The notes under the pieces: model-generated
Databases searched by the model: none
What the model was told of the DNA's origin: nothing
Seen by the model: only the letters and a program-made list of their open reading frames with translations
Position numbers and translations under genes: made by a program
Part shown: in pieces, positions 17,382 to 26,482 of the stretch
Layout: every line of letters begins with the position of its first letter
Position numbering within the stretch: the stretch's first letter is position 1
Origin: Kluyvera sp047971185
GTDB lineage: Bacteria > Pseudomonadota > Gammaproteobacteria > Enterobacterales > Enterobacteriaceae
Assembly: GCF_047971185.1 (NCBI RefSeq)
Contig: NZ_JBKDZH010000051.1
Location: 7,919 to 71,918 of the forward strand
Length of the DNA: 64,000 bases
Direction: 5' to 3'

Positions 17382-17802
17382 ACTGCGCCATGCCACGTTC
17401 GAGGATATCGACGAGGTTTACGCGCTGATGTGCGAACTGAAGCAAGCTGAATTCGACCGCGACGCCTTCTACACCGGCTTCGCCGCCAATCTTCAGGACC
17501 GCAATTTGCATTATCAGCTGGCCCTGCTGGGCGGCGAGGTGGTCGGTATCATCAGCCTGCATTTGCAGTTTCACCTGCATCACGCCAACTGGATTGGCGA
17601 GATTCAGGAGCTGGTCGTGATGCCACGCGCGCGCGGCCTGGGCGTCGGCAGCCAGCTGCTGAGCTGGGCTGAAGAAACCGCGCGCGACGCGGGCGCGGAA
17701 ATGACCGAGCTCTCCACCAGCACCAAACGACTCGACGCGCATCGCTTTTATCAGCGTGAGGGCTATGCTCCCAGCCATATTCGATTCACCAAAGCGTTAT
17801 GA
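17368..17802 (+). CDS. phnO: Aminoalkylphosphonate N-acetyltransferase PhnO
   Basis: GNAT-family acetyltransferase that acetylates aminoalkylphosphonates, protecting or preparing aminomethylphosphonate for C-P lyase. The 144-residue protein has the GNAT acetyl-CoA loop VMPRARGLGVGSQLL (about 86-100) and a C-terminal FYQREGYAPS. GCAAGGAG precedes the ATG by about 6 bases within the end of phnN. Confidence 0.95.
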   Translation: MSVCELRHATFEDIDEVYALMCELKQAEFDRDAFYTGFAANLQDRNLHYQLALLGGEVVGIISLHLQFHLHHANWIGEIQELVVMPRARGLGVGSQLLSWAEETARDAGAEMTELSTSTKRLDAHRFYQREGYAPSHIRFTKAL

Positions 17803-17811
17803 GGATGCTGT

Positions 17812-18570
17812 ATGAGTTTAACCCTCACCCTCAGCGGCACCGGCGGCGCGCAGGGCGTACCCGCCTGGGGCTGCCATTGTCCAGCCTGCGCCCGCGCCCG
17901 CCGTGCGCCGCAGTATCGCCGTAAGGCGTGCAGCGGCGTGGTGCGCTTCAACGACGCGGTTACCCTTCTCGACGCGGGCCTGCACGATCTTACCGAGCGC
18001 TGGCCCGCCGGCTCTTTCCAGCAGTTTTTGCTGACCCACTATCATATGGATCACGTTCAGGGGCTGTTTCCGCTGCGCTGGGGCGTGGGCGAGACCATTC
18101 CGGTGTATGGCCCGCCGGACGAGCAGGGCTGCGACGATCTGTTCAAACATCCCGGCCTGCTCGATTTCAGCCATACCGTGGAACCGTTCGTGGTGTTTGA
18201 TTTACAGGGATTACAGGTGACGCCCGTTCCATTAGCGCACTCAAAGCTGACCTTCGGCTATCTGCTGGAGACGCCCCACAGCCGCATCGCCTGGCTCTCC
18301 GATAGCGCCGGGCTGCCGGACAAAACGCTCACCTTTTTAAGTAATAACCAGCCGCAGGTGATGGTGATTGATTGCAGCCACGCGCCCCGCGAACAGACGC
18401 CGCGTAACCATAGCGATTTAGCGACAATTGTGGCGCTAAACGAATCCATCCGCTGCCCGCGGGTGGTGCTCACCCATATCAGCCACCAGTTTGATGAATG
18501 GATGATGACCCATCTCCTGCCGCCCGGCGTGGAAGCCGGCTACGACGGCATGGAAATTCATCTCGATTAG
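17812..18570 (+). CDS. phnP: 5-phospho-ribosyl 1,2-cyclic phosphate phosphodiesterase PhnP
   Basis: Metallo-beta-lactamase-fold phosphodiesterase that opens the cyclic phosphate made by PhnJ, giving ribose 1,5-bisphosphate for PhnN. The 252-residue protein has the metal motif THYHMDH (about residues 75-81), a second ligand set PLAHSKLTFGY and DCSHAP, and the zinc-binding CHCPAC near residue 20 typical of PhnP. This is the last gene of the operon. Its TAG overlaps by 3 bases with the stop of the convergent yjdP. Confidence 0.96.
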   Translation: MSLTLTLSGTGGAQGVPAWGCHCPACARARRAPQYRRKACSGVVRFNDAVTLLDAGLHDLTERWPAGSFQQFLLTHYHMDHVQGLFPLRWGVGETIPVYGPPDEQGCDDLFKHPGLLDFSHTVEPFVVFDLQGLQVTPVPLAHSKLTFGYLLETPHSRIAWLSDSAGLPDKTLTFLSNNQPQVMVIDCSHAPREQTPRNHSDLATIVALNESIRCPRVVLTHISHQFDEWMMTHLLPPGVEAGYDGMEIHLD

Positions 18571-18899
18571 CGGTTGTAGTCGTCATCAAGACGACGCTCA
18601 TCGTCCGACAGCTGGCGGCGTTCTTCATCCAGCTGGCGCTGACGATCGTTAAGCTGGCGGCGACGATCGTCGAGCTGACGGCGGCGATCGTTATATTGCT
18701 GAGAGCTCTGGCTCCGATCCCGGCTATCGTCCCAGGAGCGATCGTCATCATCGCGGCTGGTGCGGCCGCTGTCGGGATTGTAGGCGTCATTAATGGCCTG
18801 CTGAATATTGCCGATAGCGTCATCAATGATATCGGCGTGCGCCAGCTGGCTGGCCAGCGACAGCGCGCACAGAAGGGCGGCGGTGAGATAACGTTTCAT
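18567..18899 (-). CDS. yjdP: Exported charged repeat protein YjdP
   Basis: Small uncharacterised secreted protein. The 110-residue product has a signal peptide (MKRYLTAALLCALSLASQLAHA) and a mature part with IDDAIGNIQQAINDAYNPD followed by an Arg/Asp/Gln-rich low-complexity tail in which DDRRRQL-type heptads repeat about six times, probably one long helix. E. coli YjdP (109 residues) has the same design and the same place next to phnP. Its stop codon interlocks with that of phnP, so there is no room for a terminator between them. Function unknown. Confidence 0.88.
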   Translation of the reverse strand: MKRYLTAALLCALSLASQLAHADIIDDAIGNIQQAINDAYNPDSGRTSRDDDDRSWDDSRDRSQSSQQYNDRRRQLDDRRRQLNDRQRQLDEERRQLSDDERRLDDDYNR

Positions 18900-19208
18900 A
18901 GAACCAGTCTCGTTGGGATGCTGTCGGTAGGTTATGCAAGCGCACTTTCCCGGTGTAGCGGAGGAATCTCAATTTTTCATCACCCTCCCCCTCTCTTCGT
19001 TTAAAAATAACAATTAAATATTTTAAATTAAAAAATATATATTAATTCTATTATTTAAGCCCACCCGCACAATACCTTATAAAAATAACGATCGGACTCA
19101 CAATTTATTGTGAAGAACTCACTCATTAGCACTTAATATAGAGCGTCATAGCGTGGGCAAGTTTTTACCCTATTTATTCATAGAATTAATCATGGATTGG
19201 AGATTGAT
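18900..19208. promoter_or_regulatory. AT-rich yjdP-yjcS intergenic region
   Basis: A 309-base gap between divergent genes with no plausible coding sequence. From about 18995 to 19190 it is strongly AT-rich, unlike the rest of the window, which suggests H-NS-type silencing of yjcS. It contains a near-perfect palindrome TCACAATTTATTGTGA at 19098-19113. In E. coli the als and rpiB genes lie between these loci and are missing here. Confidence 0.5.
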
Positions 19209-21194
19209 ATGAAAAGCTCTAGATTATTCCGTCTAAGCAAGACATTTATCGCAATGTCTGCGGCAACGGTTTTTTGCATGAATACCGCCTTTGCGGCAGA
19301 GACACCGAAAGAGGCGACGGAGTTCACCAAACAAATCAATCAGACCTATTTAGATTCGCTGCCGTTTAATAATCGCCAGGACTTTGACGATGCACAACGT
19401 GGATTTATTGCGCCGCTGCTCAATCACGGTGAGTTAAAAAATGCCGAAGGCAAAACCATGTATCGGGCGGAAGATTATAAGTTCGATATCAATGCGCCGT
19501 CTCCGGATACCGTCAACCCTAGCTTCTGGCGCCAGGCTCAGGTCAACGGTATTTCCGGCCTGTTTAAAGTAACGGACCGGATGTATCAGGTGCGCGGGCA
19601 GGATATTTCCAATATCACCTTTGTCGAAGGTGATACCGGGCTGATTGTTATCGATCCGCTTGTCTCACCGGAAGCGGCAAAATCCAGCCTCGATCTCTAC
19701 TATCAGCATCGTCCGCATAAACCCATCGTGGCGGTGATTTATACCCATAGCCATACCGACCATTATGGCGGCGTAAAAGGCATTATCTCTGAAGCTGACG
19801 TGAAGGCAGGTAAGGTGCAGGTTATCGCCCCGGCGGGCTTTATGGAGGAGGCAATCAGCGAAAACGTGCTGGCGGGCAACATCATGAACCGCCGTGTGCT
19901 TTATTCCTACGGCCTGCTGCTGCCGCATAACGCCAAAGACAACGTCGGCAACGGTCTGGGCGTAACGCTGACCACCGGCAACCCAACAATTATTGCCCCG
20001 ACCAAATCGATTACCAAAACCGGCGAGAAGCTTAATATCGACGGGCTGGACTTCGAATTCCTGATGGCCCCGGGCAGCGAAGCTCCGGCGGAAATGCACT
20101 TTTACATTCCGGCGCTCAAAGCGCTGTGTACCGCGAAAAACTCCAGCCATACGCTGCATAACTTCTATACCCTGCGCGGCGCGAAAACCCGCGACTCGAG
20201 CAAGTGGTCCGGCTACCTGAACGAAACGCTGGATAAATGGGGTAATCAGGCGGAAGTGCTGTTTATGCCGCACACCTGGCCGGTCTGGGGCAATAAACAT
20301 ATTAACGATTACATCGGCAAATACCGCGACACCATTAAGTACATCCACGATCAGACGCTGCACCTGGCTAATCAGGGCTACACCATGAATGAAATCGGCG
20401 ACATGATTACCCTGCCGAAAGCGCTCAACGATAACTGGGCCAGCCGCGGCTACTACGGCTCCGTCAGCCATAACGCCCGCGCCGTCTATAACTACTATCT
20501 CGGCTATTTTGACGGTAACCCGGCCAACCTGCATCCGTACGGCCAGGTAGAGATGGGCAAACGCTATGTTAAGGCCCTCGGCGGCGCGGAACATGCGATT
20601 AAGCTGGCTCGCGAGGCTTACGACCAGGGGGATTATCGTTGGGTCGCAGAGCTGCTGAAACATGTGATTGCCGCCGATCCGGCGAATCAGGAAGCGAAAA
20701 ACCTGCAGGCGGACGCGTTCGAGCAGCTCGGCTATCAGTCGGAGTCAGCCACCTGGCGCGGGTTCTATCTGGTTGGCGCGAAAGAGCTGCGTGAAGGGGT
20801 GCACAAGTTTAGCCACGGTTCATCCAACTCGCCGGATACGGTGAAAGGGATGACGGTTGAAATGCTGTTTGATTACATGGCGGTACGTCTGGACAGCGCC
20901 AAATCGGCAGGGAAAGATATCAGCATTAACTTCAATCTCGACAATACCGATAATCTCAATCTGACCCTGAACGACAGCGTGCTCAACTACCGCAAAACGC
21001 TGCTGCCGAAAGCGGATGCATCATTCTACATGACGCGCGCCGACCTCCAGCACGTGTTGACCGGGCAGGCGAAAATGGCTGACCTGATTAAAGCGCAGAA
21101 AGTGAAAGTCATTGGCGATGCTACGAAGCTTGATGAAATCACCCGCTGTCTGGATCAGTTTGAAATGTGGGTTAATATCGTTACACCAAATTAA
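19209..21194 (+). CDS. yjcS: Alkyl sulfatase-like metallo-beta-lactamase YjcS
   Basis: Periplasmic SdsA1-type alkylsulfatase family enzyme, expected to hydrolyse primary alkyl sulfates such as SDS. From the ATG at 19209 (GGAG 6 bases before; an upstream TTG is rejected) the protein is 661 residues, as in E. coli. Features in order: signal peptide ending at FA-AE (about residue 30); metallo-beta-lactamase domain with THSHTDHYGG (about 183-192) binding two zincs; a dimerisation region; and a C-terminal SCP2-like domain (about 540-661) that binds alkyl chains. Its upstream region is AT-rich, and it has no operon partner with close spacing. Confidence 0.95.
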   Translation: MKSSRLFRLSKTFIAMSAATVFCMNTAFAAETPKEATEFTKQINQTYLDSLPFNNRQDFDDAQRGFIAPLLNHGELKNAEGKTMYRAEDYKFDINAPSPDTVNPSFWRQAQVNGISGLFKVTDRMYQVRGQDISNITFVEGDTGLIVIDPLVSPEAAKSSLDLYYQHRPHKPIVAVIYTHSHTDHYGGVKGIISEADVKAGKVQVIAPAGFMEEAISENVLAGNIMNRRVLYSYGLLLPHNAKDNVGNGLGVTLTTGNPTIIAPTKSITKTGEKLNIDGLDFEFLMAPGSEAPAEMHFYIPALKALCTAKNSSHTLHNFYTLRGAKTRDSSKWSGYLNETLDKWGNQAEVLFMPHTWPVWGNKHINDYIGKYRDTIKYIHDQTLHLANQGYTMNEIGDMITLPKALNDNWASRGYYGSVSHNARAVYNYYLGYFDGNPANLHPYGQVEMGKRYVKALGGAEHAIKLAREAYDQGDYRWVAELLKHVIAADPANQEAKNLQADAFEQLGYQSESATWRGFYLVGAKELREGVHKFSHGSSNSPDTVKGMTVEMLFDYMAVRLDSAKSAGKDISINFNLDNTDNLNLTLNDSVLNYRKTLLPKADASFYMTRADLQHVLTGQAKMADLIKAQKVKVIGDATKLDEITRCLDQFEMWVNIVTPN

Positions 21195-21409
21195 TACGGT
21201 TGATATCCAGAGGCGAGCTCGCCTCTGGATATAGTAAATTCATCATGAAAATACAAAACTCAATAAAATAAACATAATAAATAAGTTATGAATGCTATAT
21301 AAAAAATAAAATATTTTTCTCCCATGTAAAAATAGCCATACTACTCACTCATCATTCTATTTGATATTCACCCCAGTTATTGCTTGCAATACACAGGATG
21401 TATTTTCTT

Positions 21410-21685
21410 ATGCAAATAGTTAAATCCAGGATTGTGACCCAGTTAAAGAAAATAAGCTGGCTCGCACCGGCCACGTGCCTGACGGGATGTTCATTATCGC
21501 CCGCCATTCCGGTTATTGGCGCCTATTATCCCAGCTGGCTTTTTTGCATTATTGTCGGCGTTATTCTCACGCTTATTACACGACGGGTGATATTGCGCCG
21601 CTATCCCGCGCTGGCCTATACGGGCATTGTCTATACCGCCCTTTTTGCTCTCTACGCCATGCTGTTCTGGCTGATATTTTTCTAA
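21410..21685 (+). CDS. ytcA: Small inner-membrane lipoprotein YtcA
   Basis: Putative lipoprotein of unknown function encoded before the mdtNOP efflux genes. From the ATG at 21410 the product is 91 residues, the E. coli length; an alternative ATG at 21398 has no usable ribosome site. The lipobox LTGC puts the lipidated cysteine at residue 27, followed by SLSPAIPVIGAYYPSW and two transmembrane segments (about 40-60 and 68-90). It lies 19 bases before mdtN, so it is almost certainly cotranscribed with the pump and may be an accessory subunit. Confidence 0.85.
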   Translation: MQIVKSRIVTQLKKISWLAPATCLTGCSLSPAIPVIGAYYPSWLFCIIVGVILTLITRRVILRRYPALAYTGIVYTALFALYAMLFWLIFF

Positions 21686-21704
21686 TTCCAATTGAGATGC
21701 GCTA

Positions 21705-22736
21705 ATGGAAAGCACGCAGAAAAAAGCTCCTCGTCACAAAATACCGGCCCTGCTGCTGGTGATAATCGCTCTGGTGGTTCTGGTGTTTATTATCTGGCGA
21801 TTGGACACCGCGCCCTCCACAAATGATGCCTATGCCTCTGCCGATACCATTGACGTGGTCCCGGAAGTCAGCGGTCGAATTGTTGAGCTGGCCGTCACCG
21901 ATAACCAACAGGTTAAGCAGGGCGATCTGCTGTTCCGTATCGATCCTCGCCCCTATGAGGCCAGCCTTGCGAAAGCCGAAGCCTCGCTTGCCGCGCTGGA
22001 TAAACAAATCATGCTGACGCAGCGCAGCGTGGACGCACAAAAATATGCCGCCAGCTCGGTAGAAGCCACCGTCGCAAAGGCACGCGCGGCGGCCAAACAG
22101 GCCAGCGATACGCTTAAGCGCACCGAACCGCTGCTGTCGCAGGGTTTTGTCTCGGCCGAAGATGTCGATCGCGCCAGAACCGCGCAGCGCGCCAGCGAAG
22201 CCGATCTCAACGCGGTGTTATTACAAGCACAGCAGGCTGCCAGCGCGGTCAGCGGCGTGGATGCGCTGGTGGCCCAGCGGGTAGCGGTTGAAGCGGATAT
22301 CGCCCTGACAAAACTGCATCTGGAGATGGCAACGGTGCGCGCACCGTTCGATGGCCGCGTGATATCGCTGAAAACGTCGATCGGCCAGTTTGCCTCCGCA
22401 ATGAAGCCGGTCTTTACGCTGATCGATACCCGCCACTGGTACGTCATCGCCAACTTCCGTGAAACCGAACTGAAAAACATTCATGCCGGCACCCCAGCGA
22501 CCCTGCGCCTGATGAGCGACAGCGGTAAAACCTTTACCGGTAAGGTCGACTCGATCGGCTACGGCGTGTTGCCCGATGACGGCGGTCTAGTGATGGGCGG
22601 CCTGCCGCGCGTCTCCCGCTCAATCAACTGGGTGCGCGTCGCCCAGCGCTTTCCGGTGAAAATCAGGGTCGATAAGCCCGATGCGGAACTGTTCCGCATC
22701 GGCGCGTCGGCGGTCACTACCATTGAGTCACCATAA
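21705..22736 (+). CDS. mdtN: Efflux periplasmic adaptor MdtN
   Basis: HlyD/EmrA-type membrane-fusion protein of the MdtNOP tripartite pump, linked in E. coli to resistance against sulfa-type compounds, puromycin and acriflavine. The 343 residues (same as E. coli) comprise a single N-terminal membrane helix (about 14-34), a first lipoyl half (DVVPEVSGRIVELAV, about 49), an alanine-rich coiled-coil hairpin (about 90-190), the second lipoyl half (VRAPFDGRVISLKTS) and a beta-barrel. It overlaps mdtO by one base. Confidence 0.95.
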   Translation: MESTQKKAPRHKIPALLLVIIALVVLVFIIWRLDTAPSTNDAYASADTIDVVPEVSGRIVELAVTDNQQVKQGDLLFRIDPRPYEASLAKAEASLAALDKQIMLTQRSVDAQKYAASSVEATVAKARAAAKQASDTLKRTEPLLSQGFVSAEDVDRARTAQRASEADLNAVLLQAQQAASAVSGVDALVAQRVAVEADIALTKLHLEMATVRAPFDGRVISLKTSIGQFASAMKPVFTLIDTRHWYVIANFRETELKNIHAGTPATLRLMSDSGKTFTGKVDSIGYGVLPDDGGLVMGGLPRVSRSINWVRVAQRFPVKIRVDKPDAELFRIGASAVTTIESP

Positions 22737-24721
22737 TGAAGATCCTCAACTACCTGCCGCTGCCGCTGGTCAGGCTGCTGGCGTTTTTCCATGAGGAGCT
22801 AAGCGAAAAGCGCCCTGGTCGCGTGTCGCAGACGATCCAGCTGTGGACAGGCTGCCTGCTGGTGGTGTTGATCTCCATGACCTTTGAGATACCGTTTCTG
22901 GCTATCTCACTGGCGGTGCTGTTTTACGGCGTCCAGTCCAATGCGTTTTACACGAAATTCGTGGCGATCCTGTTTGTCGCCGCGACGGTCATGGAAATTG
23001 GCAGCCTGTTTCTGATCTACAAATGGGCCTACAGCTACCCGTTGATCCGGATGATCGTCGCCAGTCTGGTGGTATTTGGCTGCATGTTTATGATGCGCAC
23101 CTACAAGCTGGGGCTGCTGTTCTTCGCCGTTGCGATTATCGCCGTCTACGGCCAGACCTTCCCCGGCATGGTCGACGCCCCGGAAATTGTCGTGCGCCTC
23201 ACCCTCTGGTGTATCGTGGTCGGCCTCTATCCGGCCCTGCTGATGGTGCTGTTAGGCGTATTGTGGTTTCCAAGCCGCGCGGTAAAACAAATGCGCGAAA
23301 CCCTGAACGCCAGGCTCGATGATGTCCTGACTCACCTGACCCATGCTGCTGCACCACTGGCGGAAAAGTACGTCGAACGTGAAGCGCTAGCGCTACAAAA
23401 GCTGAACGTTTTTTGTATGGCCGATGATGCCGACTGGCGTAAGCGCAGCGCCTGGTGGCAAAGCTGTGTCGCTACCGTGACCTATCTGTATACCACGCTC
23501 AATCGCTATCATCACAAGGATGCAGCGCCATATCCGGCATTGGTGGAAAAGCTGCGGGCCGAAATAGTCAGTCTGCAGCAGGCCATTGCGCAAGGGGAAA
23601 TCTGGCAGAGCAGATGGCAACTTAGCGCGGAGGAACGGGCCGCCGCGCGCGCCTGCGGGCTCGAAAATGTCTGCCACCAGCTGATACAATTGGGGCATCT
23701 CGATCCCGACACGCCGGCAGCCCCTGCCGCCAAAGAGCCATCGATGGTCGCAGACGCCTTCAGCAGCCCCGCATATATCCGCTATGCGCTGAAAACGCTG
23801 CTGGCCTGCCTGATCTGCTATGTCTTCTATTCCGGCGTCGACTGGGAGGGCATTCATACCTGCATGCTGACCTGCATTATCGTCGCCAACCCCAGCATCG
23901 GTTCGTCGTATCAGAAAATGGCGCTACGCTTTGGCGGCGCGTTATGCGGCGCGGTGCTAGCGCTGCTGGTGACCATTTTCATCATCCCGTGGCTGGACAA
24001 TATCGTTGAGCTGCTGTGCCTGCTGGCACCCATCCTGCTGCTCGGCGCGTGGATCGCCACCGGATCGGAGCGATCATCCTACATCGGCACGCAGATGATC
24101 GTCACCTTCGCGCTGGCGACCCTCGAGAACGCCTTTGGCCCGATTTACGATCTGGTGGAGATCCGCGATCGCGCCGTTGGCATCCTGATTGGCACCGCCG
24201 TATCCGCGGTGATTTACACCTTTATCTGGCCGGAAAGCGAAGCGGATGCCCTGCCGAAAAAACTGGCGGCGGCGCTGGGTATGCTGGCAAAAATGCTGCG
24301 GACGCCGCAGCAGGATCCCGCGTCCCAGCGCGGCTGGCTACAGCTGCGCATTGGCTGCCATGCGGCATTCAATAGTTGTGAAGAGATGTGCGACCGCGTG
24401 GCGCTGGAGCGCCAGCTGGCGGATACCTCCCGAATCCATCTGCTGAACAACAGCCGGGCCGTTATTCGCCAGGGGCGCACCATCCTTTACGCCTGGGACA
24501 ACGCGCCTACCCCCGATCCGCGTCTGGCCGAAGCTCTGGAGCAGTACGCCGCCAGTTTGTCGGCGGGCCTCAGCGTACCGCCAGACTTTGCCGCTGCGAT
24601 CGCATCCCCCTCATCTGAACAGACGCAGAACGTTATGCAGCAGATCGTCCGTCTACCCGACTGGACCCGCCCGGCCGCCGTTTCCGCCGGGGAACAGACG
24701 CAAGGAGCCCTTTCATCATGA
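22736..24721 (+). CDS. mdtO: Efflux inner-membrane protein MdtO (FUSC/AaeB-like)
   Basis: Inner-membrane component of MdtNOP in the aromatic-acid-exporter/fusaric-acid-resistance (FUSC) family. The 661-residue protein (E. coli form a little longer, about 683) has two blocks of membrane helices (about residues 30-180 and 345-500) around a soluble domain, plus a C-terminal cytoplasmic segment. The second block contains the family stretch NPSIGSSYQKMALRFGGALCG. TAATG and ATGA junctions couple it to mdtN and mdtP. Confidence 0.94.
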   Translation: MKILNYLPLPLVRLLAFFHEELSEKRPGRVSQTIQLWTGCLLVVLISMTFEIPFLAISLAVLFYGVQSNAFYTKFVAILFVAATVMEIGSLFLIYKWAYSYPLIRMIVASLVVFGCMFMMRTYKLGLLFFAVAIIAVYGQTFPGMVDAPEIVVRLTLWCIVVGLYPALLMVLLGVLWFPSRAVKQMRETLNARLDDVLTHLTHAAAPLAEKYVEREALALQKLNVFCMADDADWRKRSAWWQSCVATVTYLYTTLNRYHHKDAAPYPALVEKLRAEIVSLQQAIAQGEIWQSRWQLSAEERAAARACGLENVCHQLIQLGHLDPDTPAAPAAKEPSMVADAFSSPAYIRYALKTLLACLICYVFYSGVDWEGIHTCMLTCIIVANPSIGSSYQKMALRFGGALCGAVLALLVTIFIIPWLDNIVELLCLLAPILLLGAWIATGSERSSYIGTQMIVTFALATLENAFGPIYDLVEIRDRAVGILIGTAVSAVIYTFIWPESEADALPKKLAAALGMLAKMLRTPQQDPASQRGWLQLRIGCHAAFNSCEEMCDRVALERQLADTSRIHLLNNSRAVIRQGRTILYAWDNAPTPDPRLAEALEQYAASLSAGLSVPPDFAAAIASPSSEQTQNVMQQIVRLPDWTRPAAVSAGEQTQGALSS

Positions 24722-26172
24722 CTCATCATCTTTCCCGTATATTGCTTTGCGGTCTGCTCACCGGTACGACGGCGCTGTCGGGCTGTGCGTTAATCCGCAG
24801 CGATTCCGCGCCGCACGCGCAGCTACAGCCGGAACAAATCAAGCTGGCCGACGATATCCATCTGGCCAGCCAGGGCTGGCCGCAGGCCCAGTGGTGGCGG
24901 CAGTTTAACGACCCGCAGCTCACGGCGCTGATTGAGAAAACGCTCTCGGGTTCCCACACGTTGGCGGAAGCGAAGCTGCGTGAGGACAAAGCCCAGGCGC
25001 AGGCCGATCTGCTGGAAGCCGGTTCCCAGCTGCAAATGGCGGCCCTGGGGATGATTAACCGCCAGCGCGCCTCGGCTAACGGTTTTCTTGGCCCCTACGC
25101 GCTGGATGCGCCAAAGTTAGGGATGGACGGCCCGTACTATACGCAGGCTACCGTCGGCCTGGTGGCGGGCTTCAACCCGGATCTCTGGGGAGAGCATCGT
25201 TCAGCGGTGGCGGCAGCCATCGGGGCGCAGAACGCCACGCTTGCTGAAACCGCCGCGGTGGAGCTATCGCTCTCGGTCGCTGTCGCGCAGCTGTATTACA
25301 GCATTCAGGCCAGCTACCAGATGCTCGACCTGCTGGAGCAGACCCGCGGCGTGATTGACTACGCGGTTCAGGCACACCAGAGCAAAGTGGCGCAGGGACT
25401 GGAGGCAAAAGTGCCGTACCACGGCGCGCGAGCGCAAATCCTGGCGGTGGATAAACAGATTGCCGCCGCTAAAGGGCAAATCAAAGAAACCCACGAATCG
25501 CTGCGCGCGCTGATGGGGGCGGGGGCCGACGGGCTGCCGGAGATAAAGCCGGCCTCCCTGCCGCAGGTTCAGGTGGGCATTCCGTCTACCCTTTCCTATG
25601 ATTTGCTCGCCCGCCGCCCGGATCTCCAGGCGATGCGCTGGTACGTGCAGGCGTCGCTGGATCAGGTCGACGCCGCGCGGGCGCTGTTCTACCCGAGCTT
25701 TGATATCAAAATGTTCTTTGGCCTCGACGCCATTCATATCGACGATCTGTTCAAAGGCACCAGCCGCCAGTTTAACGTTATCCCCGGCCTGCGCCTGCCG
25801 CTGTTCGACGGCGGCCGCCTCAACGCCAACCTGAAAAGCACCCGTGCCAGCAGCAATATGTTGATTGAGCGCTACAACCAGTCGGTGCTGAACGCGGTTC
25901 GCGATGTCGCTATCAACGGCACCCGCCTGCAAACGCTGAGCGATGAGCGGTCCATGCAGGCGGATCGCGTCGACGCCATGAGCTACACCCAGCGTGCCGC
26001 CGAGGCGGCCTTTAGCCGTGGTCTTGGCAGCCGCTTACAGGCCACCGAAGCACGTCTGCCGGTACTCGCCGAGCAGATGTCGCTGCTGATGCTCGACACC
26101 CAGCGGGTGATTCAGAGCCTGCAGCTGATTAAATCCCTCGGCGGCGGCTATCAAGCCGCTTCCGGGAAGTAG
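24718..26172 (+). CDS. mdtP: Outer-membrane efflux lipoprotein MdtP
   Basis: TolC/NodT-family outer-membrane channel of MdtNOP. The 484-residue product (E. coli 488) has a signal peptide with lipobox LSGC (Cys23 lipidated) and two OEP repeats. Family sequence NPDLWGEHRSAVAAA and the C-terminal motif LLARRPDLQAMRW are visible. It overlaps mdtO by 4 bases. Its stop lies at the first bases of a REP unit. Confidence 0.95.
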   Translation: MTHHLSRILLCGLLTGTTALSGCALIRSDSAPHAQLQPEQIKLADDIHLASQGWPQAQWWRQFNDPQLTALIEKTLSGSHTLAEAKLREDKAQAQADLLEAGSQLQMAALGMINRQRASANGFLGPYALDAPKLGMDGPYYTQATVGLVAGFNPDLWGEHRSAVAAAIGAQNATLAETAAVELSLSVAVAQLYYSIQASYQMLDLLEQTRGVIDYAVQAHQSKVAQGLEAKVPYHGARAQILAVDKQIAAAKGQIKETHESLRALMGAGADGLPEIKPASLPQVQVGIPSTLSYDLLARRPDLQAMRWYVQASLDQVDAARALFYPSFDIKMFFGLDAIHIDDLFKGTSRQFNVIPGLRLPLFDGGRLNANLKSTRASSNMLIERYNQSVLNAVRDVAINGTRLQTLSDERSMQADRVDAMSYTQRAAEAAFSRGLGSRLQATEARLPVLAEQMSLLMLDTQRVIQSLQLIKSLGGGYQAASGK

Positions 26173-26246
26173 GCCTGATAAGCGCAGCGCCATCAGGCAG
26201 ATCGGCGCACATTGCCGGATGGCGGCGTTGCCTTATCCGGCCTACA
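26169..26246. repeat. BIME after mdtP
   Basis: REP units GTAGGCCTGATAAGCG...CATCAGGCA (26169-26199) and TTGCCGGATGGCG...TTATCCGGCCTACA (26212-26246) face each other. The first base pairs overlap the mdtP stop codon. Confidence 0.88.
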
Positions 26247-26252
26247 AAAATG

Positions 26253-26290
26253 TATCCCGGACGAGGCGCGCCAGCGCCGACTCCGGGATT
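26253..26290. repeat. Second-class palindromic repeat (CCCGGACGAGGCGC family)
   Basis: The unit ATCCCGGACGAGGCGCGCC...GACTCCGGGAT is a palindrome of the same family as the two copies at 28651-28782. It directly follows the BIME, so two repeat classes stand side by side before the fdhF control region. Confidence 0.75.
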
Positions 26291-26325
26291 GTTCGCCTCC
26301 CAGAAACGTCACCCATTTTTCCCAT

Positions 26326-26347
26326 CGACACGTCAAATATGACGACA
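26326..26347 (+). promoter_or_regulatory. FhlA upstream activating site of fdhF
   Basis: The sequence has arms CGTCA and TGACG around AATA, flanked by GACA and ACAG, giving the dyad TGTCGTCAT...TGACGTGTCG on the other strand. It lies about 70-90 bases before the -24/-12 promoter, matching the position and type of the E. coli fdhF site bound by the formate-responsive activator FhlA. Confidence 0.65.
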
Positions 26348-26415
26348 GCCTGTTTTTCGTCAGGGTTTTGACCAAAAATCGCCCGTAATATCAGGGAATG
26401 CCCACAATAAAAAAG

Positions 26416-26430
26416 TGGCATAAAAGATGC
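26416..26430 (+). promoter_or_regulatory. Sigma-54 (-24/-12) promoter of fdhF
   Basis: TGGCATAAAAGATGC has the invariant GG (26417-26418) and GC (26429-26430) with exactly 10 bases between them, the RpoN promoter signature. Transcription should begin about 11 bases downstream. Combined with the upstream FhlA site it implies formate-dependent anaerobic induction. Confidence 0.88.
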
Positions 26431-26482
26431 ATACTGAGGGCGACAGCGCGTATGCGCGATTTGATTAACTGGAGCGAGACCG

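Noticed and set aside
19098..19113. TCACAATTTATTGTGA as a CRP site before yjcS
   Set aside because: The half-sites are in the wrong order (TCACA first, TGTGA second), so it is not the CRP consensus; it is kept only as an unexplained palindrome.
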